Shown here: piece after piece, positions 9,742 through 19,945 of the stretch
How positions within the stretch are numbered: position 1 is the first letter of the stretch
Layout of the letters: every line of letters starts with the position of its first letter
DNA from: Plecoglossus altivelis
Lineage: Eukaryota > Chordata > Actinopteri > Osmeriformes > Plecoglossidae
Reading direction: 5' to 3'
Assembly: GCA_036571765.1 (NCBI GenBank)
Contig: BROE01000007.1
Coordinates: 4,044,636-4,108,635, forward strand
DNA length: 64,000 nt
Program-made: the position numbers and the translations under genes
Notes under the pieces: generated by a model
What the model was told of the DNA's origin: nothing
Seen by the model: only the letters and a program-made list of their open reading frames with translations
The model's database searches: none

Positions 9742-11963
9742 GGGGAAACAAGGCTTTATGAAAGTAAGAGCAAAAATATTATCGTTTATTCTGGCAGCAT
9801 ATTCGAAGAGAAAATCAAATTACTTTTGCATTGCTGCTCGTTGCTCAAACCCTCCGTCTGATAAATGAATCAACAGTGTAACCTTTGCAAAAAACGTAAA
9901 TATTGGGCCGTCTTTTCCTTGCGGTTCTTCACCTCGCGTATTGTCAGTGATTTGCTGAATCACTGAACGTGTTCTTGGCCTATTGGATGAGTCAACGGAT
10001 GCCTTAACCTTTAAGTAATACATTATTGAATGTCGTGAGATCGCTCAAGTGTTGAATTATTCATACAACAAAAGACCTCTTTTCATCTGGAAAAAACCTC
10101 TACCAAAAAAATTTTTTTTAAACGATGTGTCAGCATTTATTCGTCACTGCTGTCTTTTCTCCTCAACATGCGGAGTCCACTGGTGTATGTCAGCCTTAAT
10201 ACGGCTGGGCCTAGAGGCTTCTTCTACAGCAGAAACAGCTGAGGTAACACACTGAAACACATTGAGGTTAATGGCTGAAACACACAGTGGGTGCTTCATG
10301 CGTCTCACGTAACATCCCCATGCCAACGGAGGAAAGAGCATGTGCTGTTGGATTTTCGGGTGGCGGGGAGGGGAGAGGGCGGGGAGGGGGGGGCTGAGTG
10401 AGGAGGCGGCGATAAGGGGGGGGGGGGAGTGTGGAGTGTTGATGTGTTCTACTGGTCGTCTGACATGATGTTACTTCCGACTACATGGCTGAGCGACGCG
10501 CGCTGGTGTGTGCTGAGCATTCCAGATGAATGCTGTCTGAGTCGACCGATCGAGCTGTTTTGGATCTGTGCTACCATGCGGCGCTGGACTACGCCAGGCT
10601 TCCCCAGCCGTCAGATAAGGCCGCCGTCAAACAAAACAGATTGCGTGTATGTGCCGACAACACGTAAAAGAAGCTACCGCCATAAAGTGGGAAGCATCTG
10701 GCGTGTCATTTTCCACACACACACACCTAAAACGAACATGCCAGCTCGTGGAAAGAAAAGATAGGTCGGGGGGGAGGAAAAAAAAACACTTTAATATTTC
10801 CCTTTGAACATCGTGTTAATGATGTTCAGCGTTCACTACTGGGATGTTGGAGGTCTATCAGCATCTGGTCTGGGTCTACCAGCCACTAGAAGCTGTCTGC
10901 TGTCTCTGACCAAACCTGGCTGATCCCAGCTGATCTGCACAGGCTTGGAGAATAGTATGCAGCCTTGACATCATCCAAAGGTCTCTTAAGTCATCCAGAT
11001 CTATCTCTACTGTAGATGTGTGTGTGTGGGGGGGGGGTGTCATTGTGCCTTTGTGTTTGTTGTCATTGTACGGTGGTGGAGGTTCAGGCTGGACGCTAAT
11101 GTTCTGAAGTGTGACCTATGACCCCTAGGTTTCATTCACATTGTTCCCCTGGGAACCATCCTTTACACAATCCGGAGCCTTCCACAACAGATGCAGTAGT
11201 GTGAACAACATCAACCGTCACAAAAATACATCTCATTTAGATAGGGTGCAGTGTCTTAGTATGGTGATTGAAGAAGTGAGTCAAGAAATGACGTTTTTGT
11301 CAACCAAAGTCAAATAACGTTGGAATTTTTTTTCAGCGTATGATGGAACGTTATTTCACATACAGTTTGCGGCAGGTGAATGATTTATGTAATTCAGGTG
11401 CGTCGGACTCACCTATGAATGTTCATCTCCTGCGGTGGTTCCGTAGCCTTGTCGTAGGCAACTTTCACCGAAACCCCGAGCACTATGATGAACGCAATGA
11501 TCCCACACGTGATATAGACGGCTGTGTTCGTCTGATCCATGCTCGGATCGTAGGTTTCCCCCGTCGGGATGGGCGACGGGGCAACCGTCTTCACCCAGTC
11601 CGGTGTGTGGTAGTTTGTGCATGCTTTCTGATCTATCCGGTTCCCTTTGAACTGGCAGCAGAAGCGCAGGTAACACGTCCCGCAGCAGTAACGGTGATCG
11701 GTGTTGTTGCACTCGAACTGTTTGTCATATTGTCCGCTCACGTCGTAGTACCCCAGACAAGTATCGTGGTTGCTGGTCACCGGCAGCTGAACCTGGGGGT
11801 TCTTCTGCGGGGAAGCGGTGGGAACCGCCACCGTAGCGTTCGCGTCTTTCGGCTTCACAATCTTCTTGGGTACCGACTTCGCTTTTTTAGCGGCCGTGGC
11901 GGCACTGAGAACGCTCAGAGGGTCCAAGTATATCAGAAGGAGCAAAAGGTGTCGTATACCCAT
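3670..11963 (-). CDS. shisa6: shisa6, 5' part (coding exons 1-3; 3' exons outside window)
   Basis: Coding segments are 11963-11413, 9185-9025 and 3771-3670. They join with consistent phases (2, 1, 1) at GT-AG borders and give 271 complete residues. Seen in the protein: a hydrophobic signal peptide (about 1-22), a basic/Ala-rich stretch, a Shisa cysteine-rich domain with Cys 69, 85, 93, 94, 97, 102, 103 and 115, one membrane segment (about 147-169) and a cytoplasmic part beginning EMNIHRALADILRQQGPIPI. The block CLGYYDVSGQYDKQFECNN and the exon 2 sequence match SHISA6 (CKAMP52) much better than SHISA7 or SHISA9. Known role of the family: auxiliary subunit of AMPA-type glutamate receptors at synapses. 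The C-terminal PDZ ligand expected for SHISA6 is not in the window. The ATG at 11963 has a strong context (A at -3, G at +4). NAT and NNT N-glycosylation sequons lie at residues 42 and 86. The ortholog could still be a lineage duplicate (a/b copy). Confidence 0.9.
4683..4835. repeat. GGA/GGT-rich tract
   Basis: Imperfect purine-rich repeat (GAGGTGGAGG, GGAGGAGG). Proline-rich frames on the minus strand are shadows of it. Confidence 0.85.
5830..6003. repeat. 39-bp CA-rich tandem repeat
   Basis: Copies begin at CTAACACACACACTCTCGCA with spacing 39 (5872, 5911, 5950) and contain ATGTACACGCTCGCACACAT; flanking copies are degenerate. Confidence 0.88.
7564..7725. repeat. (CTG)n followed by GGGGCTGG-type repeat
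   Basis: Seven to eight CTG triplets at about 7564-7588, then a G-rich degenerate array with GGAGTTGGGGCTGGGG and GGGGCTGGGTCTTGAAGCTG. Confidence 0.88.
7950..8372. repeat. polypyrimidine tract with (CT)n core
   Basis: Long C/T-rich stretch on the plus strand with an uninterrupted (TC)n core at about 8319-8350. Ser/Leu-rich frames here are not genes. Confidence 0.9.
8583..8617. promoter_or_regulatory. perfect 12-bp inverted repeat of two NF-Y/CCAAT motifs
   Basis: CCTGATTGGCTG and its exact complement CAGCCAATCAGG are separated by 11 bases. Each arm is a close match to the NF-Y consensus (CTGATTGGYY). It lies inside the shisa6 intron, so an enhancer or alternative promoter role is inference only. 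Confidence 0.45.
9025..9185 (-). CDS. shisa6: shisa6 coding exon 2 (cytoplasmic juxtamembrane)
   Basis: 161 bases with a TTTACACAG acceptor and a CACG/GTAGGA donor. One base completes Arg184, then 53 codons, then one base of the next Gly. The peptide starts ALADILRQQGPIPIS and contains SSKNHYTPVHTSK, both characteristic of the SHISA6 cytoplasmic tail. The 3' splice site is fed by a (TG)n-rich tract that appears as CA repeat on the plus strand (9190-9280). Confidence 0.9.
9190..9285. repeat. CA-rich microsatellite upstream of shisa6 exon 2 acceptor
   Basis: CA/CG-rich on the plus strand, so (TG)n in the shisa6 transcript immediately before the exon 2 3' splice site. Confidence 0.85.
9697..9738. 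repeat. (GA)n microsatellite
   Basis: About 20 uninterrupted GA dinucleotides. Confidence 0.95.
11413..11963 (-). CDS. shisa6: shisa6 coding exon 1 (signal peptide, Cys-rich domain, TM)
   Basis: 551 coding bases from the ATG to the donor (CATAG then GTGAGT on the minus strand). It encodes residues 1-183 plus two bases of Arg184. The whole ectodomain and the membrane helix are in this one exon, as is usual for Shisa6/7/9 genes. Residue composition is normal and there is no internal stop or frameshift. Confidence 0.93.
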
Positions 11964-13300
11964 GGTGTGATTAACTTATCAATATTATTAAATATTCTAG
12001 GCTATCTATTAAAGATGCGTGTAGGGACTCAGTCATCGGCGACTTCAGATGTCCTGGCATCTAAGGCTGCCGTTATCCCCTAATTACAGATGCCTTTTTC
12101 ATACTGGATACAACAGCGGGTATTAATTTTGACGACACCATTAGTTCAACGCAAGGTTAAATGAAGCGCTGAAACCCATTGCGCCATTTAAGAAGAAACT
12201 GGATTGCATGTCTTGATTGCGTTCTGGGATGCGCTCTCGTCGACCGGGCTCCGCGTGCGCTCTCCGTCAGTGTGGAAGTCCTGAAATAAGCCCTCTGTCG
12301 CTGTCCAGTGTGCTGATCTGGAGAGACCGCCCTCTGAGTCGAGTTTAGTCAAATGCAAAGCTTACATCTTGCTCAATTGAAAGTTGGGCTAGAGCGAGGG
12401 AAACAAACACAACGGTTCGTTAAACAGTATCCTCACGTCCAGGGAACGTGTTTGAGCCCCTTAAGTCAACTACTCGGCGCACTACAGACCGACCATTAGA
12501 CTGGAAAAAAATTATAGTGGACAGCAAATGGCCACATTGATTTTTTTTTCTCCCTATAGCCATAAATGTAACGTTTCAAATTCGGCAACTGACAGGAATT
12601 AGCTGGAGTCACGATGTTAGACAACTTGATTAATTTAACACGCATATTAAGGACAGACAATTGACAATCATAGTGTCGAACTGGATTTAAAATTCGGTTT
12701 ATCATTTGCCTAGAAGAATTTTAACGTATCCAATGTTTCATTCAAAAATACACTGCGTACACATCACTTGACAACGTACACAGCTGGAGCGATTGGCCGT
12801 TTTCTTCCTGCAGTCTATTTATCAATCCCTCTCCACATTTGATCAAAATGGCTACACTTAATAAAATGAGTAAATTAATCTATAGTCGTCTCCAGGGAAA
12901 TCTAAACCAGCATATAGCATGTCAATAACGAGCGTTTCCTTTTAGTATACTGTTGAGCAGGCTATGGTGTTGAATTGGTAAGGACACTTACCTCTCTTAA
13001 GATTCCCGAGTTGCACTCAGTCTGGCTCGGTGTAGCCTAAGTGAATAGAACATCAGAGCACTGCGCGAGCCCCCTCTCCGGTTGGCTGCCCCCCCACCCC
13101 CCCCCCCCCGCCCCCCTCCTCTCCCAACCTCTCTCTCTCTCTCTCTCGTCTATTCCCCTCCCTCGCACCCTTCGTCTTCTTTCTTTACATCACTCCGGTG
13201 GTGGCGTCACACAACTCCGCCAACTTTCAGCAAAATACATGTCTCTCGCTTCCAAGTCCTCTAACCAACCAACACTTTACAGCTTTCTGACAAATACCGC
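11964..13300 (-). promoter_or_regulatory. presumed shisa6 5' UTR/promoter region
   Basis: Sequence immediately upstream of the shisa6 ATG. It holds an inverted CCAAT-like GATTGGCC near 12791, AT-rich stretches and a poly-C/CT block at 13087-13150. No TATA box or transcription start can be fixed from sequence alone. Confidence 0.35.
13087..13150. repeat. poly-C / (TC)n tract
   Basis: CCCCCCCACCCCCCC-type run followed by (TC)n. Confidence 0.9.
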
Positions 13301-15986
13301 TCGTAGTCTCTTTTACGCGTAAAGCGCGTAATATTATTCTCAAGAAACATGAAAACATGTTACATTCGAAGCCAAATTTTGGGACGGCTTTGTTTTTTAT
13401 TTCACCTTTCCCATGCCCCTTTTCCTTCTCAAGATGGACAACTCTGATATGCGTTTAACTGTGACGTTAAGATAATCCAACTGTGAATGGGAAACTGAAT
13501 AGCCAACTGCAACGTGGCTTCATGACATGCTATAATGAACGAGTCAAAAGGATTTTAGTTCAATCTGTGTCCTTTCCGATGGTCCCGTGACCCAAATCAC
13601 ACAGTCTCCTGGTCGGTGGGTTAGGCTGATAGCAAATGCCACTGTGTAGCTATTACACCTGGGGCCAGACGGACATTGTGTGACTGACTGTGGTCTGGCA
13701 CAGTATTTCAAAGGTGGCCTGAACAATCCTTGTTTGTAGCCAGGCCACATCTGCTCAAGGGCTGCGGCAACGACTTTAAAAGGCAATATGTGTGTCAAGC
13801 GAACGTTGGACACTGGATAGACCATAGCTGTATTCAATTGTCACACCTCAATTCCTCTTGTGCACACACACACACACACACACAAACAAGCGCGCGCCCT
13901 AGCTCGCACGCTGGGAGCGAGATTAAATTGAATTTTGATGAAAAAGACAGGATAGACGTTGATTCCAGCGGTATTTTGTTACATCTATCCGTCTCTCTCA
14001 ATCAGGGAAGATTGAGCACTTGTAAGTTTTGCATATTAAGAGACACGCACCGAGGAAAATAACCAGAGAGGATGATGATGCCTGAAACTCTGCACCCGCC
14101 ACCGATCGGGAAGCCGCGAAGCAGTTGCTTAGTAACCACTTTTTACGATGCCATCCAGACTTGTTGTAATGAAAAATTTACCCCACCTCACACCCCCACA
14201 CCCCACCTCCCCCCACCCAGTGGAGAGCTGTTCTGGACTTTAAAACGATAGATGGGGTTCTGAGACATATGCCAAGGCCTCGGGACCCACATCCATTAGA
14301 TCCGGAAAATAGAAAGACTCTGACGTAGGAGCACAATTAAGAAAAATAGGACCACTACCCCCACACCTCTCCATCACTCATGAGTAGCCCAAAGCACATC
14401 TCCTCTCCACCCTAAATGTTTAGACAGAAGGCTATCTCTTGGCCCCAACGGAGCGCATCTGTGTGCTGTCATTTGTAAACACCAGAGTACCATTAATGTT
14501 TAAAGATCCATTTCCCTTCTCCTTGCAATAAACATGACCGGCACATGTAGTTTAAGGGGCTGTCTGTCTTGAGAAGTTCAGCTCTGAATATGGAATATCT
14601 GGTCTGATGTGGGTGTTCAAGGATTTACCACAGGCAATATTCGTATGAAGGATGATAGGCTGTAAATGCGAATACATTTGATCCCATTCTAAATATGTCA
14701 TTCCTTCTCTTCTGTTACAGCCTTGTCTAGTCTGAGAAAATATTACCACAGCCGTGGCCCAATGCACTCTGTGTCACTGTAGTTACATTTGGAGAACGGA
14801 GACATAAAACAATTCATCCTCGACGAAACCGTCGCCCCCCCCCCCCCGTGTAAAACAAAGCAGTACAATGACTGGCGGAGGAATCCACGATTGTCTTCCA
14901 GAGTGGGTCTCCTCTCTGCGCTGTTTCCCCCCTGTACAAGACTTTGCTGTTACAGCACTGACAAAGCAATGAAGCGAGCCTCATCTCAGAAGCCCCGCCA
15001 TTGTTCAGGCTCCTCGCCCTCTCTCTTCAGGGAGCAATTCTTTATACATGGCATGTTCTTCTGCCATTATCATGACCCAATTTCTTTTGAAAACGACATT
15101 TTCCAAATTACAGTAAGAGCTTGTGCTGGTGCAGGGGGCTTTTAAGAGAAACTGTCCCCTTGAATTTAACTTTGCGTGCCGTTGAGCCCTACTGAAGAAA
15201 GAGCTTTGTCAAGAATTTCCCATAATGCTGGACTTGTACCTCCGGGGGGGCTGAAGTCGGAGCCGTTGGGGAGAAGAGGGGGGAGGGGTCAGGTTGGCGC
15301 TGGTATTACAAAACACACAGTTGTATGAATATGCAAACTAAGAGCTATCCGCAGCGAGGAAGATTCTTGTAGTGGGGCCTCAATCACCACTCCCACTAAT
15401 TCCTCCGTCTGCAGACACACCACGAGAACTCCGGACCAATCTGTCTCGCTCAAGACGTATCATCACGAATGACGATGATTTATGACTCGGAATCTTCTCT
15501 AATTCAGACTGCCTTCGGAACAAATGCCGTATGTTCCACCCAGGCCCAGCTTTTTATTTCGCCGTGGACCGGTTGACAGCTGTTGTCTCCACGATGGAAG
15601 GCAGAACAAACGGCGCGTCTGATCGGGAGTTGTGTTGCTTGCCAGACCCCTGTCATCACGTCTCCACCAGCCTTCTCGTCAACCTAGAATCTTTAGTTTG
15701 CTTCTGTCGCTGGTATCAGCCCTCCCTCTGCCCTTGCACGAGATCTGGCAAGGGCCCTGGCGCATGCTCATGCACCTTAACCCATCCGGACATGTTTTCC
15801 TCCGCACCCCTGCTCCCGTTAACAGAAGCCTGTTATGTCCTATGCTTGTTTGGGCATCAGATCGGCCAACACGTTTAATTACTTGGACAGATTGATGTAT
15901 CATTATTGACGAATCACTGGCTATGTCAAATGAATGAATGCGTATATGTATTTATAAATATACTTATTTATTCATTCAATAGGGGC
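13301..15986. other. intergenic DNA, no gene recognised
   Basis: Mostly unique sequence with a short CA run near 13862-13885 and a C run near 14837. No recognisable protein or RNA gene. Non-repetitive stretches this far into a gene-poor interval are where conserved regulatory elements could lie, but that needs comparison with other fish. Confidence 0.45.
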
Positions 15987-16014
15987 GGACAAACACTTTA
16001 TAAAGTGTTTGTCC
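15987..16014. other. perfect 28-bp palindrome
   Basis: The arm GGACAAACACTTTA is followed directly by its exact complement TAAAGTGTTTGTCC with no spacer. Flanked on the left by AT-rich TTTATT repeats. No family recognised. Confidence 0.85.
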
Positions 16015-16318
16015 AGTTCTAACAAGACCAAAAGAACGCCACTTCGCTCGACGCGGTTTCCACCCTTCACGTTTACGATGGTATAGTATGGTCTCTCCAC
16101 GCCTATAGCCTCTCATGTGTAAGCACTGAGCAGAGGCTGCGATGAGCAATGTTATGACAGGAGTTTGAGGACAGTAGAATGTCAAACATTACGGATGCAG
16201 AACATAACATAAAAGCACTTTGGAGATTCCGACTTGGCATAAATTCATTCATAAACTAAAGCCATATGTGAGGCGTTTGGACCTTTTTCGCAGTACACTG
16301 GGCCATGCATACGAACGC

Positions 16319-16378
16319 CTTCTGAATGCTTCATGAATGCTTGATGAACGTTTCATGAATGCTTCATGAATGCTTCGT
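16319..16378. repeat. 11-bp tandem repeat (ATGCTTCATGA)
   Basis: Five units of ATGCTTCATGA with 1-2 substitutions each. Confidence 0.88.
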
Positions 16379-17096
16379 GTTCCTCACATCCGGTCAGAAC
16401 TTGTTTGTCCAGACTGGTGGGCCAATTCCAGGTGTCGTCTGACTGGCTGGTTCCTTAATCTCACCCGCCTCCTCTGCATCTCATCTGAAGACGTTCGCAT
16501 CTGGGCATCCTCCTTCCCATGTCCAAGACTCGTCCAGACAGACAAACTCCCTTGAAGCCAAGTGTTGATTTCACTCCCAATTCTGGTGAAGTGACACTTC
16601 AATTCATATTCATCTTTAATGTCTCCTTTATGCTTCTGAGGTGTCTCTGTAGAAGAGAACTGGCTCAGACCAAAAACAGTTAGAAAGATTAGGCTGCGCT
16701 TGATTTGTTTTCATGGCTTGTCTGTGTCTGCGCTTGATGCAGAAAGAAGTAACCTAGACGGTCCACGCATCTCTGAAGTGGTTATGGGAAATGTTGCTAG
16801 CCCCTGTAAATCATGTCTACCTCACCCTGAGGACAACTTTTCCAGCTGCCACTGTTTTCCTCTCTTCTCCAACGCAATGTGTTTGTGTGTGTTTGTGTGT
16901 GTGTGTGTGTTTGTGTGTGAGTTCACTGTAACTCGGGTACGCTTGAATGTGTAAAACTGGGTCACAGCTGCCAATATAAGCTCATTTTCCCCCTTTTATT
17001 TCCAAGTAGGGGCTTTCCTCAAGGCAAACAGGGGCCAGGAGCCTGCATATCTCTTAGGAGCCTGCATATTAACCTTGTCTCCTCATCACTGACAGT

Positions 17097-17170
17097 CCCT
17101 CTCTCCTTCCCTTCTTTCCTTCCTTCCTTCCCTCCCTCCTTTCTTTCATCCTTCCCTCCTCCCTCTATAC
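17097..17170. repeat. CCTT/CCTC pyrimidine tract
   Basis: CTTCCTTCCTTCCTTCCCTC-type simple repeat. Confidence 0.9.
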
Positions 17171-17301
17171 CCCCTCCATCTTTCCACTGGCTCCCAGACA
17201 CCCCATCACCACACTGTTTTACCAAAATGCTAGAGGTGCAAAAAGGCTGAGAGTTAAATCATTAATTTACCAAATGGGAAATTGTGCAGCATCTCTAGCT
17301 C

Positions 17302-17546
17302 GATCTTTCACTCTCTCTCTCTCTTTCTCTGACACTAACCCTCCCTCTTACTCACATTCTTTCATTTTCTCTTTCTCAACCACTCCCTTTCCAAATCTCT
17401 CTTTCACTCTCTCTCTCTCTCTCTCTCACTTAGTCTCTCCCTCTTCCTCTCCCCCCTCTTACCAACACACTCTCTCTTTGTCACCCACTCTCCAACTCTC
17501 CTCTCTCCCCCTCTCACTCTCTCTCCCTCTCGCTCCCACTCTCTCC

Positions 17547-17622
<76 letters not shown>

Positions 17623-17655
17623 TACACCACACACACAAACACACACTCTCCCCCC
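17302..17655. repeat. compound (CT)n-(CA)n microsatellite
   Basis: Pyrimidine tract ending in about 22 CT units (about 17556-17600), then (CA)n to about 17645. Confidence 0.93.
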
Positions 17656-18049
17656 TCTCTACCCATGTCTAAGTGAACATAATTGGGCAGGCCCCGGGAG
17701 GTCACTCCCACACTGCCAGCAACGCTGCCAGACCCACTTCTCCACAGTAACCGGCCCTGTACCGCCGCACGGGCACTCAGCAACTCCGGGAAAAGCCTCA
17801 GCATCACTCGGCTGGACTCGGTGGGGCTCGCCTGTCGGGCGTTACTGAAGCTGCGCCGCGTGTCATTAGGAAGAAGGCCGTTGCTTTGAGGGATTGATTA
17901 TGGTAAAGGGAGCGGCGGGGCCGTGTAGCGGGGCTGCTCAGGGGACTGCTTACAGGAGCCGCTCTCTGTTTACAAGTCGGCCTGACATCTGCAACTTCCT
18001 GCCTGCCGAGGCCACGGTGCCGCGGTAATAAGAGCGCCTTCTGTATGCT

Positions 18050-18310
18050 GTATGTCCCCCTCCTCCCCCCTTGGAGAGGAAGGGGGGAGAGGGCAGCCTG
18101 GACAGGAGGAGGGGGGTGAGGAGGAGAGAAAGGGGGGGGGGGTGAAAAAGGGGAAGGGAGAGAGAGGAGGTCGGGAACGGGGGAGAGAGAGAGCAGGCAG
18201 AAATGGAGAAAAAGGGAAAGAGAAAGCCAGAGTGATGAAAGGGGGAGAGAGAGAGTGAGGGTAAGTGGGATGGCGAGAGAGGGAAGGGAGAGAAAATTAA
18301 ATAGGGGCGG
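18050..18310. repeat. G/A-rich low-complexity tract
   Basis: GGGGGAGAGAG-type purine tract with several G runs of 5-9. Confidence 0.85.
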
Positions 18311-19016
18311 ATGAAGGGACAGGGAGGGAGGAACAGAAATGAACAAAGTGGCCCTCTTCCCTTGCATGAGCCATGGCTTGGGTCAGTGCTGATGGAGGGG
18401 TTGAGAGAGGGATCAAAGGTTGTAGCTGTGAGCAAGGCCAGGAAACAACCTCTTCAGCCTGAATGGACATGTAACTGGCAAACTCCTCACAGCTGGGCTG
18501 TGTGTGCGAGCGCGCGTGTGTGTACGACCCATGGCCATAATTTGACCTTCAGTTTCGAAGCATAATGCCTACCAGTGAGAGCGCCCCCTAATGTTGCCCC
18601 CTGATGGTGAGACTTGGTAACTACAATTGGAATCGAAAACTGAATCCACACAGTGACGCTGCCTAGCCGCAGGGCTGCAAACCTTTCTCTCAGTCTACAC
18701 AGCTAGCAACCCAAGTAGAGAATTCAATGATTAATATTATGGACTCTTTGCAAACCTTTATTTACTTTAAAATACTGTTTCATTTAAAATGACTGTACGT
18801 CAGCACCTTGGTGTGGAAAGGCCTACAGCTGCCATAGCCTGTTCAGTATTCAAGAACTTGTAATGCTGTTCTTTCTAAATGTTTTAAATATTGCATCAGG
18901 TGGTGTGGAAAGATAATAGAAGTCGATGAAATATTCAGACACACGTGTGAGAGTGAGAGTCTGTGTGAGTGTGAGCCCAGACATGAAAGGTGCAGGAGAA
19001 GGGAGATCTGAGGATG
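18311..19016. other. intergenic DNA, nothing recognised
   Basis: Unique sequence without splice-supported exons. Confidence 0.4.
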
Positions 19017-19222
19017 GAGCTGGTGTTGGGGCTGGGGGGTTGAGGCTGGGGGCTGGTGGTTGAGGCTGGGCCTGCTGTTGGGGCTGGAGGATTGAGGCCG
19101 GGGCTGGGGATTGAGGCTGCAGGTTGAGGCTGGGCCTGGTGTTGGGGCTGGGGGTTGAGGCCGGGGGCTGGAGGATTGAGGCTGCAGGTTGAGGCTGGGC
19201 CTGGTGTTGGGGCCGAGGCTGA
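19017..19222. repeat. GGGGCTGGGGGTTGAGGCTG minisatellite
   Basis: Degenerate array of GGTTGAGGCTGGG/GGGGCTGGGG modules, about nine copies. Confidence 0.9.
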
Positions 19223-19320
19223 AACAAGGCCTCTGTAGACACATGCAAAGCAGAGAGAATCAAGAAAGGCCGATTCTGTCTTTTAGAAAAGGAGAAATTT
19301 GTTATGCTGAGCCTAGCCTT

Positions 19321-19332
19321 GAGAGAGAGACA

Positions 19333-19364
<32 letters not shown>

Positions 19365-19376
19365 CACAAAGAGAGA
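19321..19376. repeat. GAGA/CAGAGA microsatellite
   Basis: Imperfect (GA)n with CAGAGA interruptions. Confidence 0.9.
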
Positions 19377-19807
19377 CAGCCCTGAGGTCTTCATAGGACC
19401 CCGCAGGGCCCCAGCTCCTGTCTTCATCACAATAGCCCTCTCTCTGATCCTCAGTCTCGGTTATTGCCTCACCATCACCAAGGACACAAAAATGCCTCCC
19501 TCATCCAGAATACCTTCCTCCTCATCAGAATGGCTTGGAGGAGGAAAGAGGGGAAAAAAAGAACACCTTGATGTCTAAGTGTCTCGTCGTTTCCCAGGTG
19601 GAGGGGAAAATGTGCATACGGCGCTCTCAGCAACTTTCAGGCCTGCGCCGGGATCAATGTCATTGGTATGTATGGCCCGTCATTGTCTCTAAGCCTGCTG
19701 GCTCTGTCTTCAGCAGTTTTCAATATGAGATCAGCCCAATGAGAAACTCAATCTCTGGATGTGTCTGGGGTTGTTTAAAAGAAAATCACACCTACCGTCT
19801 TCGAGCA

Positions 19808-19945
19808 TGACGGCGATGATGATGATGGTGAGGATGTTGCCGACAACAGCGACGATGATGGTGAGAACGTTCGCGATGGCGATGATGATTTCACCGCCAA
19901 TGTTGTTGACAACGGCGAACGTTGATGATGATGGCGCTGACGACC
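19808..19945. repeat. GAT-rich low-complexity region
   Basis: GATGATGATGGTGAGGATGTT-like modules (cut here at repeated GAT triplets). The minus strand reads as an Ile/Val-rich hydrophobic peptide, which I attribute to the ATC repeat rather than to a membrane protein. Confidence 0.7.

Larger units (their letters stand above)
9186..11412 (-). other. shisa6: shisa6 intron 1
   Basis: 2.2 kb intron from GTGAGT at 11412 to the CAG at 9188-9186. It contains a (GA)n run at 9697-9738, poly-G runs near 10385-10430 and mostly unique sequence. No nested gene was recognised. Confidence 0.85.

Noticed and set aside
11340..12083. Plus-strand 247-codon frame
   Set aside because: Antisense shadow of shisa6 exon 1, whose Cys-rich domain and TM are clear on the minus strand.
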